A stretch of DNA of 64,000 bases from Prevotella melaninogenica (GCF_018127965.1 NZ_CP072350.1:1178001-1242000), one strand, 5' to 3'. Numbered from the stretch's first letter, positions 27,066-36,256 are shown. Numbers and translations are program-made. Notes: generated by a model not told the origin, from the sequence alone.

Positions 27066-28656
27066 GTAACTATTCAGCGGTATTGTTCAGTCTGTATTCT
27101 CTCCTCTAAAATCTTCGTATAAAGGCTATAAAGATGTTTTTCTTGCGTATTTCAGTTTTTCTTTGTACCTTTATACCTATGAAAGAGCAGGTTACGGATA
27201 TATCAAAAGTATTACAAGGCATGACGGAAGAGATGCGATTATTGCGTGCAACTGTTAATCAGCAGTATGCCGAGATTATTAAATTGAACCGTAACATAAA
27301 TGCTCTGAACCTTGAAATTCGCAAGAAAGATACGGAACTTATAAACTTACAGGAACGCTTGGCTAAGTATGAAAATCCTGACAAAAACTCTAATAACAGT
27401 AGCACTCCGCCAAGCAAGGAGCGTATAAAGGATGAGGTTATCAGAAGAACGCGAAGCCTCCGTAAGCCAAGTGGTAAGAAGCCGGGAGGACAAAAGGGAC
27501 ATGATGGACACAAGCTGCCTTGCTCTTCCATACCTGACGAGATAATTGATGAGGTACCCAACTATTGTACTCGTTGCGGAGAATCTTTATCAGATACAGA
27601 ACGTGTGCTTGATTATGTGACGCAGGTTATTTCCATTCCAGAGTTGAAGCCCGTAATCAGGGAAATCCGACACTATGTGATGGTATGCAAGAACTGTGGT
27701 GAACGTATTCGGACAGCACCGAGACGGCGGTCAAACAACGTGGTATATGATTCAAGCGTAAAGACCTTAGTGGTTTATCTGAGTGTCGTGCAATTTCTTC
27801 CTTACGGTCGTATAGCAAGTTTTTTGCGTGAGGTATTTGGACTCACTCCAAGCGAAGGTTCACTGGTGAACTGGGTAAATGAGGCAAAGAGAAATGCGCA
27901 ACCTGTGATTGATAAAATTAAAGAATATATCAAGTCATCAGCAGTTGTTGGTTTCGATGAGAGCGGCTTGTACTGTAACAAAAGACTCGACTGGGCATGG
28001 ATTGCACAGACTGTTTATTACACATTGCTTTTCCGTGCTAATGGAAGAGGGTCGAAGGTATTAGCAGACAAGTTTGGCGATAGCCTGGAACGAATGACTG
28101 CCGTTACCGACCGCCATAGCGCATACTTTGCACTCCATTTTCTCAATCACCAGGTTTGTCTTGCACACTTACTCCGCGAACTGCAATATCTCTCAGAGTT
28201 GAACACTGAGCAAGAGTGGTCTGGGAAAGTAACCAATCTGTTCCGTGAAGCCATTCACGAGCGGAATACCAATCCGAACGACGTTATAGACAAGGTATCA
28301 TGGATTGAACGTTTAGACAATCTGCTCAAACAGAATATAGAGGGGCTTGGTAAAAAGTTTATTACGTTCAGAAAAGGCTTGGTCAAATGCAGAGATTACA
28401 TTTTCAATTTCCTCGAAAATCCGATGATACCATTTGACAATAATGGAAGCGAAAGGGGAATACGCAAGCTAAAAATCAAACTGAAGAACTCCTGTGCTTT
28501 TCGTTCAGACTTCGGAGCAGACGCTTTCCTTGAACTTCATTCGATTGTAGAAACAGCTAAGAAGCACGACAAAACTCCATATAATGCGATTCAAGCCTTA
28601 TTTAAGGTTTGAGAAATTGATATGCACTTATATATCTATTATCGCTGAATAGTTAC
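27066..28656 (+). mobile_element. IS66-family element, left copy (1591 bp)
   Basis: The ends are inverted repeats GTAACTATTCAGCG (27066-27079) and CGCTGAATAGTTAC (28643-28656). It is flanked by an 8-bp target duplication AATACTTT (27058-27065 and 28657-28664); 8 bp is the usual IS66 length. It carries a single transposase gene and no tnpA/tnpB, like the one-gene ISBst12-type group. A second copy of the same length lies in inverted orientation at 30376-31966. Confidence 0.93.
27179..28612 (+). CDS. IS66-family transposase (left copy)
   Basis: Start at the ATG at 27179 (MKEQVTDISKVLQGM), 477 residues; an upstream ATG at 27134 adds 15 hydrophobic residues and is less likely. Features in order: N-terminal coiled coil with leucine-zipper-like heptads (about 1-70), basic linker GKKPGGQKGHDGHKLP, a zinc finger of two Cys pairs (CTRCGESL and CKNCGERI), then the DDE core with Asp in VVGFDESGLY, Asp in MTAVTDRHSAYF and Glu in NNGSERGIRKLK. 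The protein appears intact and is identical to the right copy, which suggests recent activity. Confidence 0.93.
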   Translation: MKEQVTDISKVLQGMTEEMRLLRATVNQQYAEIIKLNRNINALNLEIRKKDTELINLQERLAKYENPDKNSNNSSTPPSKERIKDEVIRRTRSLRKPSGKKPGGQKGHDGHKLPCSSIPDEIIDEVPNYCTRCGESLSDTERVLDYVTQVISIPELKPVIREIRHYVMVCKNCGERIRTAPRRRSNNVVYDSSVKTLVVYLSVVQFLPYGRIASFLREVFGLTPSEGSLVNWVNEAKRNAQPVIDKIKEYIKSSAVVGFDESGLYCNKRLDWAWIAQTVYYTLLFRANGRGSKVLADKFGDSLERMTAVTDRHSAYFALHFLNHQVCLAHLLRELQYLSELNTEQEWSGKVTNLFREAIHERNTNPNDVIDKVSWIERLDNLLKQNIEGLGKKFITFRKGLVKCRDYIFNFLENPMIPFDNNGSERGIRKLKIKLKNSCAFRSDFGADAFLELHSIVETAKKHDKTPYNAIQALFKV

Positions 28657-28710
28657 AATACTTTGAACATTAGAATACAAAATTTACCAATAAACAAATA
28701 ACTAAAAACA

Positions 28711-30258
28711 ATGAGTATCAGAAAATCAATAGCTGCTGCGTTTATTCTTGGTAGCTTACTCTTACCATCAAGCGTATCGGCTCAATTCAATTGGCCATAC
28801 AAGGTGACCAATGGAAAAGCTGTAACGGAAGTTCCAGTACGTGCAGCTGGACAGGAAAGTGCGTTGAACATGACGACACCTAAGTTGAAGGTTGTTCGCG
28901 TAGCTTTTGTTGGTTTAGGAATGCGCGGTCATGATGCTGTAGAGCGTTGGACACACATCCCTGGCATCCAAGTAATGGCTCTCTGCGATTATGAGCGCGA
29001 CAGAGCTGAGAGATGTCAAGAATATCTGCGTAAAGCAAGCATGCCTGCAGCCGACATCTACTCTGGCGAAGATGGCTATAAGGAGCTTTGCAAGCGTAAG
29101 GATATTGACCTTGTGTATATTGCTCCAGACTGGAAACACCACTTCCTTGTTGCCTACGAGGCTATGAATAATGGTAAGCACGTTGCCGTAGAAGTCCCTG
29201 CTGCCATGAACCTTACAGAAATTTGGAAACTCATCGATATCTCTGAGAAGAAGCGTCTGCACTGTATGATGCTTGAGAACTGCTGCTATGACTTCTTTGA
29301 GTTGAATTCGCTAAACATGGCACAGAAAGATGTCTTCGGTGAGATTCTTTATGTTCAGGGTGCCTATCGTCATGAACTATCTAAATTCTGGGACGCATAT
29401 TGGAAGAAGGATGCACAGGACAAGTTAGGTTGGAGATTAGATTACAATCAGAAGTTCCGTGGTGATGTCTACGCTACTCATGGCTTAGGTCCTATCGCAC
29501 AGGTTCTGAATATTCACAGAGGTGACAAGATGAATACGCTTGTTGCAATGGACACAAAGTCGGTTAACGGTAAGAAACAGGTTGAAAAGATGACTGGTGA
29601 ACCTTGTAAAGAGTTCCGTAATGGTGACCAAACAACTACCCTTATCAGCACTGAAAACGGAAAAGTTATTGAGATTCATCATAACGTAATGACCCCACAG
29701 CCATACAACCGTATGTATCAGCTCACTGGAACAAAGGGTTTTGCCAATAAGTATCCTTTTGAAGGCTTTGCGCTTTCTGCTGAGGAGATGAAGAAATCAG
29801 GTGTTACTCCATCATCTGACAACCTTTCAGGTCACTCTTATCTGTCACAGGTTGATACTAAAGCATTGATAGAGAAGTATGAGAGTCCTATCGTTGCTAA
29901 ATATGAGAAGCAGGCAAAAGAAGTTGGTGGACATGGTGGTATGGACTTTATCATGGACTCACGTTTGGTTTACTGCTTGCAGAATGGTCTTCCTCTGGAC
30001 ATTGACGTTTATGACTTGGCAGAATGGTGCTGCTTAGCTGAGTTAGGTTCTATCTCTATGGACAATGGTAACATTCCTGTAGAGGTGCCTGATTTCACAC
30101 GTGGAGAGTGGAATAAGGTTAAAGGATTCCATCACGCTTATGCATCTCCTGCTGATGAAGCTCAGGCTGCAGCAGACGCAATGGACTTCACAACTAAGTT
30201 GAAGGAAAAAGGTAAGAAATACTGGGAGAAGGTCGACAAGGCTGCAAAGAAGAAGTAA
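28711..30258 (+). CDS. Secreted Gfo/Idh/MocA oxidoreductase-fold protein, GH109-like glycosidase
   Basis: 515 residues with a signal peptide (MSIRKSIAAAFILGSLLLPS, cleaved near VSA-Q). The Rossmann half starts VVRVAFVGLGMRGHDAV (GxGxxG for NAD). The C-terminal half carries GH109-type segments: VQGAYRHELSKFW, DVYATHGLGPIAQVLNI with the conserved His, and GGHGGMDFIMDSRL. GH109 enzymes hydrolyse alpha-N-acetylgalactosamine by an NAD-dependent redox mechanism, a useful activity on mucin or blood-group glycans. The gene is caught between two inverted IS copies and separated from its likely promoter. Substrate is inferred from the family, not shown. Confidence 0.8.
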   Translation: MSIRKSIAAAFILGSLLLPSSVSAQFNWPYKVTNGKAVTEVPVRAAGQESALNMTTPKLKVVRVAFVGLGMRGHDAVERWTHIPGIQVMALCDYERDRAERCQEYLRKASMPAADIYSGEDGYKELCKRKDIDLVYIAPDWKHHFLVAYEAMNNGKHVAVEVPAAMNLTEIWKLIDISEKKRLHCMMLENCCYDFFELNSLNMAQKDVFGEILYVQGAYRHELSKFWDAYWKKDAQDKLGWRLDYNQKFRGDVYATHGLGPIAQVLNIHRGDKMNTLVAMDTKSVNGKKQVEKMTGEPCKEFRNGDQTTTLISTENGKVIEIHHNVMTPQPYNRMYQLTGTKGFANKYPFEGFALSAEEMKKSGVTPSSDNLSGHSYLSQVDTKALIEKYESPIVAKYEKQAKEVGGHGGMDFIMDSRLVYCLQNGLPLDIDVYDLAEWCCLAELGSISMDNGNIPVEVPDFTRGEWNKVKGFHHAYASPADEAQAAADAMDFTTKLKEKGKKYWEKVDKAAKKK

Positions 30259-30278
30259 ACTCCTATCACCAAAACAAA

Positions 30279-30320
30279 TAAATGCCGTAACGCTAACTGA
30301 GTGTTACGGCATTTATTTTA
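30279..30320 (+). terminator. Rho-independent terminator after the GH109-like gene
   Basis: TAAATGCCGTAAC (about 30279-30291) pairs with GTTACGGCATTTA (about 30303-30315), followed by TTTTA. It stops 5' to 3' readthrough into the antisense side of the right IS copy. Confidence 0.8.
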
Positions 30321-30375
30321 TCCTTTAAAATAGTAAAACGAACCTTTGAGATACAAAGTCTTAAGCACTTTATTT

Positions 30376-31966
30376 GTAACTATTCAGCGATAATAGATAT
30401 ATAAGTGCATATCAATTTCTCAAACCTTAAATAAGGCTTGAATCGCATTATATGGAGTTTTGTCGTGCTTCTTAGCTGTTTCTACAATCGAATGAAGTTC
30501 AAGGAAAGCGTCTGCTCCGAAGTCTGAACGAAAAGCACAGGAGTTCTTCAGTTTGATTTTTAGCTTGCGTATTCCCCTTTCGCTTCCATTATTGTCAAAT
30601 GGTATCATCGGATTTTCGAGGAAATTGAAAATGTAATCTCTGCATTTGACCAAGCCTTTTCTGAACGTAATAAACTTTTTACCAAGCCCCTCTATATTCT
30701 GTTTGAGCAGATTGTCTAAACGTTCAATCCATGATACCTTGTCTATAACGTCGTTCGGATTGGTATTCCGCTCGTGAATGGCTTCACGGAACAGATTGGT
30801 TACTTTCCCAGACCACTCTTGCTCAGTGTTCAACTCTGAGAGATATTGCAGTTCGCGGAGTAAGTGTGCAAGACAAACCTGGTGATTGAGAAAATGGAGT
30901 GCAAAGTATGCGCTATGGCGGTCGGTAACGGCAGTCATTCGTTCCAGGCTATCGCCAAACTTGTCTGCTAATACCTTCGACCCTCTTCCATTAGCACGGA
31001 AAAGCAATGTGTAATAAACAGTCTGTGCAATCCATGCCCAGTCGAGTCTTTTGTTACAGTACAAGCCGCTCTCATCGAAACCAACAACTGCTGATGACTT
31101 GATATATTCTTTAATTTTATCAATCACAGGTTGCGCATTTCTCTTTGCCTCATTTACCCAGTTCACCAGTGAACCTTCGCTTGGAGTGAGTCCAAATACC
31201 TCACGCAAAAAACTTGCTATACGACCGTAAGGAAGAAATTGCACGACACTCAGATAAACCACTAAGGTCTTTACGCTTGAATCATATACCACGTTGTTTG
31301 ACCGCCGTCTCGGTGCTGTCCGAATACGTTCACCACAGTTCTTGCATACCATCACATAGTGTCGGATTTCCCTGATTACGGGCTTCAACTCTGGAATGGA
31401 AATAACCTGCGTCACATAATCAAGCACACGTTCTGTATCTGATAAAGATTCTCCGCAACGAGTACAATAGTTGGGTACCTCATCAATTATCTCGTCAGGT
31501 ATGGAAGAGCAAGGCAGCTTGTGTCCATCATGTCCCTTTTGTCCTCCCGGCTTCTTACCACTTGGCTTACGGAGGCTTCGCGTTCTTCTGATAACCTCAT
31601 CCTTTATACGCTCCTTGCTTGGCGGAGTGCTACTGTTATTAGAGTTTTTGTCAGGATTTTCATACTTAGCCAAGCGTTCCTGTAAGTTTATAAGTTCCGT
31701 ATCTTTCTTGCGAATTTCAAGGTTCAGAGCATTTATGTTACGGTTCAATTTAATAATCTCGGCATACTGCTGATTAACAGTTGCACGCAATAATCGCATC
31801 TCTTCCGTCATGCCTTGTAATACTTTTGATATATCCGTAACCTGCTCTTTCATAGGTATAAAGGTACAAAGAAAAACTGAAATACGCAAGAAAAACATCT
31901 TTATAGCCTTTATACGAAGATTTTAGAGGAGAGAATACAGACTGAACAATACCGCTGAATAGTTAC
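30376..31966 (-). mobile_element. IS66-family element, right copy, inverted (1591 bp)
   Basis: Same length and same terminal repeats as the left copy (GTAACTATTCAGCG at 30376-30389; CGCTGAATAGTTAC at 31953-31966). The flanking duplication is different: CTTTATTT at 30368-30375 and 31967-31974. Each copy therefore inserted on its own. The right duplication contains the stop codon of the neighbouring ATPase gene. Confidence 0.93.
30420..31853 (-). CDS. IS66-family transposase (right copy)
   Basis: Identical in translation to the left copy: 477 residues from the ATG at 31853, with coiled coil, zinc finger and DDE residues all present. Transcription runs toward the GH109-like gene, opposite to that gene's strand. 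Confidence 0.93.
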   Translation of the reverse strand: MKEQVTDISKVLQGMTEEMRLLRATVNQQYAEIIKLNRNINALNLEIRKKDTELINLQERLAKYENPDKNSNNSSTPPSKERIKDEVIRRTRSLRKPSGKKPGGQKGHDGHKLPCSSIPDEIIDEVPNYCTRCGESLSDTERVLDYVTQVISIPELKPVIREIRHYVMVCKNCGERIRTAPRRRSNNVVYDSSVKTLVVYLSVVQFLPYGRIASFLREVFGLTPSEGSLVNWVNEAKRNAQPVIDKIKEYIKSSAVVGFDESGLYCNKRLDWAWIAQTVYYTLLFRANGRGSKVLADKFGDSLERMTAVTDRHSAYFALHFLNHQVCLAHLLRELQYLSELNTEQEWSGKVTNLFREAIHERNTNPNDVIDKVSWIERLDNLLKQNIEGLGKKFITFRKGLVKCRDYIFNFLENPMIPFDNNGSERGIRKLKIKLKNSCAFRSDFGADAFLELHSIVETAKKHDKTPYNAIQALFKV

Positions 31967-31968
31967 CT

Positions 31969-33042
31969 TTATTTCTTCAAAGCTAAATTATAGTTATAAT
32001 ATTCCGTATTACCAGTGATGTCCTCAAGTACTTCTATGAATGGAGGGAAGTTGACATCCTCATGGTCAACAATTCCCTTTGTCTCCAAGATCTGAAGATT
32101 AGAGGTAGGTGCAAGATAAGTATCAAGTTCAAAGAACTGACCACGCCAGATAAAGGTCTTGCGAATCTTGTGGATAGACTGACGATAAGGGTCTGCCTGA
32201 CGCATCAATGATTCATATAGATTATTATCTATCTGTCGCTCAGTAACGACCTGTTCGTTATTCGGTAAGGTCTTCTTAGTTGTACGAACATTAACCGAAA
32301 CACCATTCAGAGTACGACGACGTAGACGCACTTCACTGCGAGGTTCTGAGGTAAGATAGGTCTGTGTAATCTCACTTTCGATAGCATCAGGAATCTCACC
32401 TGTCAATCGAACAATGTATTTACGCTCCTCAACAATCTGCTGTGGAATCTCCAAGACATTAGAAATATCCTGTATAACACGATTAATCTTTGTGTCAAAG
32501 TTCTCGTGATTGTTGATTACACGCAAGTGTGGATGCTCTGACCAAGCCTGAATAACCTTCTTATCAAGTTCGCGTGCAAGCTCAAGTCCTTCCTTACGTT
32601 CAGCATTATTAGCAGTGGTATAGAACTGTTCTGCTCCATCCGCAGCACTCACAAGGTGAAGAACTGCATCATAACGAGCACGAAGTTCCTCGGAAGTTGT
32701 TCCTACACCAGCTGTAATCTCTTTCCACATCTCTGGCTTCATATAAGCAGAGATATCCATTGTACCACGATCACATACTATAATCGTAGGTTTATCAATG
32801 GTCTCAGCCATACGCGTAAACTTATCTTCCAAAGCAAGCTGAACCTCCAATGTTGCCTTCTCTCCTTCATAGAAGAACGCAGCATTATCCGTAAGATAAT
32901 CCATACCCGCCTGAGAGAAGAGCGTTGGAACTTCTGGAATGATAAACACTTTATAACCAAGACTTGAGAAATGCTCAATGATCTTGACAAGTGCTGTCGT
33001 TTTTCCGGCACAAGGTCCGCCGGTAAGTACAATTCGTTTCAT
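31969..33042 (-). CDS. P-loop ATPase fused to a CYTH-like domain (TTD14-like)
   Basis: 357 residues. The N-terminal ~190 residues form a small kinase-like P-loop domain: Walker A GGPCAGKTT (residues 8-16), PEVPTLFSQAG, and IIVCDRGTMD. The C-terminal ~160 residues resemble a CYTH/triphosphate-tunnel fold: VEERKYIVRLTGEIPDAI, then basic and acidic alternating strands (EVRLRRRTLN; TKKTL; FELDTYLAP). This two-part layout is that of the AAA_28/NadR-like proteins related to animal TTD14, which binds GTP and phosphoinositides. Bacterial function is unknown. The right IS copy inserted 2 bp past the stop codon. It lies downstream of rplI, after a terminator. Confidence 0.78.
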   Translation of the reverse strand: MKRIVLTGGPCAGKTTALVKIIEHFSSLGYKVFIIPEVPTLFSQAGMDYLTDNAAFFYEGEKATLEVQLALEDKFTRMAETIDKPTIIVCDRGTMDISAYMKPEMWKEITAGVGTTSEELRARYDAVLHLVSAADGAEQFYTTANNAERKEGLELARELDKKVIQAWSEHPHLRVINNHENFDTKINRVIQDISNVLEIPQQIVEERKYIVRLTGEIPDAIESEITQTYLTSEPRSEVRLRRRTLNGVSVNVRTTKKTLPNNEQVVTERQIDNNLYESLMRQADPYRQSIHKIRKTFIWRGQFFELDTYLAPTSNLQILETKGIVDHEDVNFPPFIEVLEDITGNTEYYNYNLALKK

Positions 33043-33049
33043 AATGACT

Positions 33050-33083
33050 AAAAAATCCCCTCCACCCGAAAGTGAAAGGGATT
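33050..33083 (-). terminator. Terminator of the rpsF-rpsR-rplI operon
   Basis: On the minus strand AATCCC and GGGGATT form the base of a hairpin with an imperfect upper stem, followed by TTTTTT (complement of about 33049-33054). The ATPase ATG lies immediately after. Confidence 0.65.
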
Positions 33084-33128
33084 ATTATCTAACATTACTG
33101 CTTTACAGTGCAAAATGTCAATATAAAA

Positions 33129-33656
33129 TTACTCAGCTGCTGGAGTCTCCTCCTCAGCTACAGGTGCCTCTGCTGGCTGCTCTACTGGAGCCTCCTCAAC
33201 AGCAGGTGCAGGCTGGTTCTCTGCAACAACAGTTACAGGAATCTTAACCTCAACCTCCTTGTGGAAGTGTACAGTAGCCTCAGATGTGCCAACCTTCTTC
33301 ATATCGCGCATTGTAACAATCTTACGATCGATTTCAATACCACGCTTAGCGAGTTCCTCAACAACAGTAGCTGCGTTTACTGAACCGTAAGTTACGCCAG
33401 TAGCAGATACCTTAGTTGCAATAACAAGCTCTACACCATTCAACTGAGCTGCCTTCTTCTCTGCCTCAGCCTTGAGAGCTGCGAGCTTAGAAGCCTGCTG
33501 CTTCAAGTTCTCTGCCAACTGCTTCTTTGCAGATGAAGAAGCGATGATACCCTTACCAGTTGGGATGAGATAGTTACGGCCATAGCCGTTCTTCACATTA
33601 ATGATATCGTTCTTGTATCCAAGACCGATAATATCTTCTTTCAAAATAATTTCCAT
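33129..33656 (-). CDS. rplI: Ribosomal protein bL9 with acidic C-terminal tail
   Basis: 175 residues against about 148 in E. coli. The N-terminal domain is standard (MEIILKEDIIGLGYKNDIIN; VKNGYGRNYLIP), followed by the long connecting helix (KKQLAENLKQQASKLAALKAE) and the C-terminal domain (LVIATKVSATGVTYGSV). After about residue 145 comes a Pro/Ala/Glu/Val-rich tail (PAPAVEEAPVEQPAEAPVAE) with no known role. It is third in the rpsF-rpsR-rplI operon, 16 bp after rpsR. Confidence 0.97.
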   Translation of the reverse strand: MEIILKEDIIGLGYKNDIINVKNGYGRNYLIPTGKGIIASSSAKKQLAENLKQQASKLAALKAEAEKKAAQLNGVELVIATKVSATGVTYGSVNAATVVEELAKRGIEIDRKIVTMRDMKKVGTSEATVHFHKEVEVKIPVTVVAENQPAPAVEEAPVEQPAEAPVAEEETPAAE

Positions 33657-33671
33657 CTATTGACCTCCTTT

Positions 33672-33941
33672 TTACTTCATCAAATCGGTTACGTATGGAA
33701 GGAGCGCAATCTGGCGTGCACGCTTAACAGCTTGAGCCACACGACGCTGATACTTCAAAGAAGTACCTGTAATACGACGAGGAAGAATCTTACCCTGCTC
33801 ATTGAGGAACTTCTTCAAGAACTCGCCATCCTTATAATCGATGTACTTAATACCGCTCTTCTTGAAACGGCAATACTTCTTCTTCTTTGTATCGATAGAA
33901 GGAGCGGTCAAATAACGGATTTCTGATTTCTGCTCTGCCAT
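33672..33941 (-). CDS. rpsR: Ribosomal protein bS18
   Basis: 89 residues. S18 binds S6 in the platform of the 30S subunit. Core features are present: [16 protein letters not shown], the [20 protein letters not shown] segment and [19 protein letters not shown]. The start lies 4 bp after the rpsF stop codon. Confidence 0.98.
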   Translation of the reverse strand: MAEQKSEIRYLTAPSIDTKKKKYCRFKKSGIKYIDYKDGEFLKKFLNEQGKILPRRITGTSLKYQRRVAQAVKRARQIALLPYVTDLMK

Positions 33942-33944
33942 GAT

Positions 33945-34289
33945 TTAAGCCTCCTTTTTAGCTGCCCATTTAGCACGACGTTTCTCAGCATAAGCTGCAG
34001 AATACTTGTCCTGCTTAACGGTGATGTAACGAATAACCTTCTCGTCACGACGGAAGCCGGTCTCGAGAGTGTCGATAACTGTTGGTTCTGCGTTGAACTC
34101 CAACAATGCGTAGAAGCCAGATGACTTCTTCTGGATGTTGTAAGCCAACTTCTTCAAACCCCAGGCCTCCTCGTTCAAGATCTCAGCGCCATTGTCGGTG
34201 AGCAGTTTCTTGAATTTAGCGACCGTTTCCTTCATCTGTTCATCAGACAAAACGGGAGTCAAAATGAAAACGGTTTCGTATTGATTCAT
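33945..34289 (-). CDS. rpsF: Ribosomal protein bS6
   Basis: 114 residues. The S6 fold is recognisable: [40 protein letters not shown] and [13 protein letters not shown]. The basic C-terminus ([15 protein letters not shown]) is typical of Bacteroidetes. It is first in the operon and has a strong promoter 60 bp upstream. Confidence 0.98.
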   Translation of the reverse strand: MNQYETVFILTPVLSDEQMKETVAKFKKLLTDNGAEILNEEAWGLKKLAYNIQKKSSGFYALLEFNAEPTVIDTLETGFRRDEKVIRYITVKQDKYSAAYAEKRRAKWAAKKEA

Positions 34290-34347
34290 ACTACTTAAAA
34301 ATATAAAATTGTGAATTAAATTACATCTGCTTTCGCAAAATGCGGTG

Positions 34348-34379
34348 CAAAAGTACTAATTTTTATGCAACTGACCAAA
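34348..34379 (-). promoter_or_regulatory. Promoter of the rpsF operon
   Basis: On the minus strand TTTG (complement of 34376-34379), a 20-bp spacer and TACTTTTG (complement of 34348-34355). A facing TACTTTTG (34389-34396) serves the small gene on the other strand. Confidence 0.75.
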
Positions 34380-34388
34380 TATTTTTTG

Positions 34389-34396
34389 TACTTTTG
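34389..34396 (+). promoter_or_regulatory. -7 box of the small membrane-protein gene
   Basis: TACTTTTG, 30 bp before the ATG at 34427. No TTTG at the expected distance upstream. Confidence 0.5.
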
Positions 34397-34426
34397 CGCC
34401 AACAAACAGTATATTTACACTTTTGT

Positions 34427-34630
34427 ATGAAAAGATATATCAAATACTTAGGCATTGCAGACATTATTTTAGGTCTGCTCCTGTTCGCACTCCATGTCAT
34501 TCTCCACTTCAATGGAAACGAGCTTCTTTTCGGTGGATTAGCACTGGTATTGAGTGGTGTTGTAATATTTGTAAGGGGAGAACGTTTAGCCTCATTCCAA
34601 TCTTCAAAGGAGGAAAAGAAGGAGAATTAA
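34427..34630 (+). CDS. Small two-helix membrane protein
   Basis: 67 residues from the ATG at 34427 (MKRYIKYLGIADIILGLLLF). The frame can extend to 34340, but that region contains the promoters. Two hydrophobic helices (IILGLLLFALHVIL; LLFGGLALVLSGVVIFV) with a short HFNGNE turn and a charged tail (KEEKKEN). I recognise no family. Position after a -7 box and helix-turn-helix-like membrane topology support it being a real gene. Confidence 0.6.
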   Translation: MKRYIKYLGIADIILGLLLFALHVILHFNGNELLFGGLALVLSGVVIFVRGERLASFQSSKEEKKEN

Positions 34631-34912
34631 CAGGATTTTCCGTTAAATTATGTGGATGTTTTTCATATCGTTTTAAAGAGAGTCGAAGTTAAACATCATA
34701 GAAAAACATAGGCAAGATTGCCAAACTACCTATTTTATTATTACCTTCTGACATAGAAAACCCTTTCTTCTTGTATGTTGATAATTCGCGGATAAAACTT
34801 TGAAAAATCATTACATAATTTCAAATAAAACTTCTATAAATAAGGACAAAAGCACGTATAAAAAGTGAGTCTGCAACCAACAGGAAATCAGTTAGTTATA
34901 AAATAGCACGTA

Positions 34913-35031
34913 AAGAGGTGCTTAATTGGACTTCAAAAGGGCGTTAATAAGGGTCTTAAAGGGCACCTATTGCAAGTCAATTGGGCGTCTTTTAGAAGCC
35001 AAAAGAGCATGTATTGATTTCGAATTGCATG
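34913..35031. repeat. 22-bp repeat array, class C, copy 2
   Basis: Units at 34935-34956, 34957-34978, 34979-35000 and 35001-35022, with a partial unit at each end, opposite in orientation to copy 1 (AAAAGGGCGTTAATAAGGG; AATTGGGCGTCTTTTAG). It fills part of the ~600-bp gap between the small membrane-protein gene and rnz, both of which end toward it. The rest of that gap is AT-rich with no gene seen. Confidence 0.73.
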
Positions 35032-35154
35032 AAAATAGTTTGCAAACATCTACCGCTATAAAAACAAATTGTTTATAAAAGATGGGCAGACATGATAATA
35101 GGTAGATATTTAACCCAAATCGATCATTAGAGCCTAAAAGGCTTTATATTATAT

Positions 35155-35185
35155 AAAAAGGTGTATGCAACCTTTTTTTTATCTA
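35155..35185. terminator. Bidirectional terminator before the rnz 3' end
   Basis: AAAAAGGT pairs with ACCTTTTTTT across a short GTATGCA loop near 35155-35180, with T runs on both strands. It can serve rnz from the minus strand. Confidence 0.6.
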
Positions 35186-35233
35186 ATATTATAGAAGATA
35201 GAATGGCATCAAAACAATTCTCACAAACCTATC

Positions 35234-36148
35234 TTATATATCAAAACTCGCACCTTCTTGTGTCAGGAAAGTATTAGGAAATATTTCTTTCGCTTCATCT
35301 AATAGCTGCTGTTCATTACCATAACGTGCTGAGTAATGCCCTAAAAGAAGTTTTCCAGCAGCCGCATCCCGAGCTACCTGTGCTGCTTGCCGCGATGTAC
35401 TATGCCAATAAAGACGAGCACGATCAGCATCTTGCGCTGCGTAAGTACTTTCATGATAAAGCGTACTTACGTCTTTTACAAGATTATGGAGGGTTTTAAT
35501 GTATCGCGTATCAGAGCAATAAGCATAGCTACGAGCAGGTGCAGCAGGAGTTGTCAGCTTACTATTAGGAATCACATCACCCTCTGACGTTACCCAATCA
35601 GCTCCAGCCTTTATATTATTAATCTGACTGATAGGAATATGATAAAAGTCTATCATGTCACGGCGGATATGTGGTAGCGTTGGTTTCTCACGGAACAGAT
35701 AACCACAACAATCAATACGGTGCTGCAAAGGGATTGTTTCAACCGTCAGACTCCTATCCTCATAAACCACCTTATTCTGCTTTGTATCAACAGCATGGAA
35801 CACTACCTCGAACTCTAAGCCCTGACAAAAAAAGTTCAATGTTTGGTCAAGTATAGGCTCAAAAGCAGCGGGAGCATAGATATGTAACGGAGCCGTACGC
35901 CCTGTCATACCAAAGGTTGAAATCATACCAGGCAAACCAAAACAATGGTCACCATGCAAGTGGCTAATAAAAACAGCTATAATCTTTGAGAAATGTATGC
36001 GTGACCGACGAAGTTGTATCTGCGTTCCCTCTCCGCAATCAATCATAAAAAGCTTCTCCCTAAGCTCAACAACTTGGGAAGAAGCATTATGTTGCAAAGT
36101 TGGTAACGCACTACCGCAACCAAGAATATGTACTTTGAATGGTTCCAT
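35234..36148 (-). CDS. rnz: Ribonuclease Z
   Basis: RNase Z removes 3' trailers from tRNA precursors. Start chosen at the ATG at 36148 (MEPFKVHILGCGSALPTLQH), which is the conserved N-terminus; a start at 36172 adds 8 residues. The protein has 304 residues. Zinc ligands are in HLHGDH (about residues 63-68), in LQHRIDCCGYLF, in YCSDTRY, and in LLLGHYSARY. The flexible exosite arm region is GMTGRTAPLHIYAPA to FFCQGLEFEV. It is followed on the strand by nothing in operon range. Confidence 0.96.
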   Translation of the reverse strand: MEPFKVHILGCGSALPTLQHNASSQVVELREKLFMIDCGEGTQIQLRRSRIHFSKIIAVFISHLHGDHCFGLPGMISTFGMTGRTAPLHIYAPAAFEPILDQTLNFFCQGLEFEVVFHAVDTKQNKVVYEDRSLTVETIPLQHRIDCCGYLFREKPTLPHIRRDMIDFYHIPISQINNIKAGADWVTSEGDVIPNSKLTTPAAPARSYAYCSDTRYIKTLHNLVKDVSTLYHESTYAAQDADRARLYWHSTSRQAAQVARDAAAGKLLLGHYSARYGNEQQLLDEAKEIFPNTFLTQEGASFDI

Positions 36149-36256
36149 ATAGACTGACCAATATCTTTTCATCCCACCCTTTTAAGAGAGGAATGAAAAG
36201 ATTAGCTTTTATATAATAGCCGTCACATTCTCTTTAAAGAGAGTATAGCGAAGAAC

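Noticed and set aside
27066..31966. Composite transposon carrying a GH109-like gene
   Set aside because: Each IS copy has its own perfect 8-bp target duplication, so they inserted separately; a composite element would show one duplication at the outer ends only.
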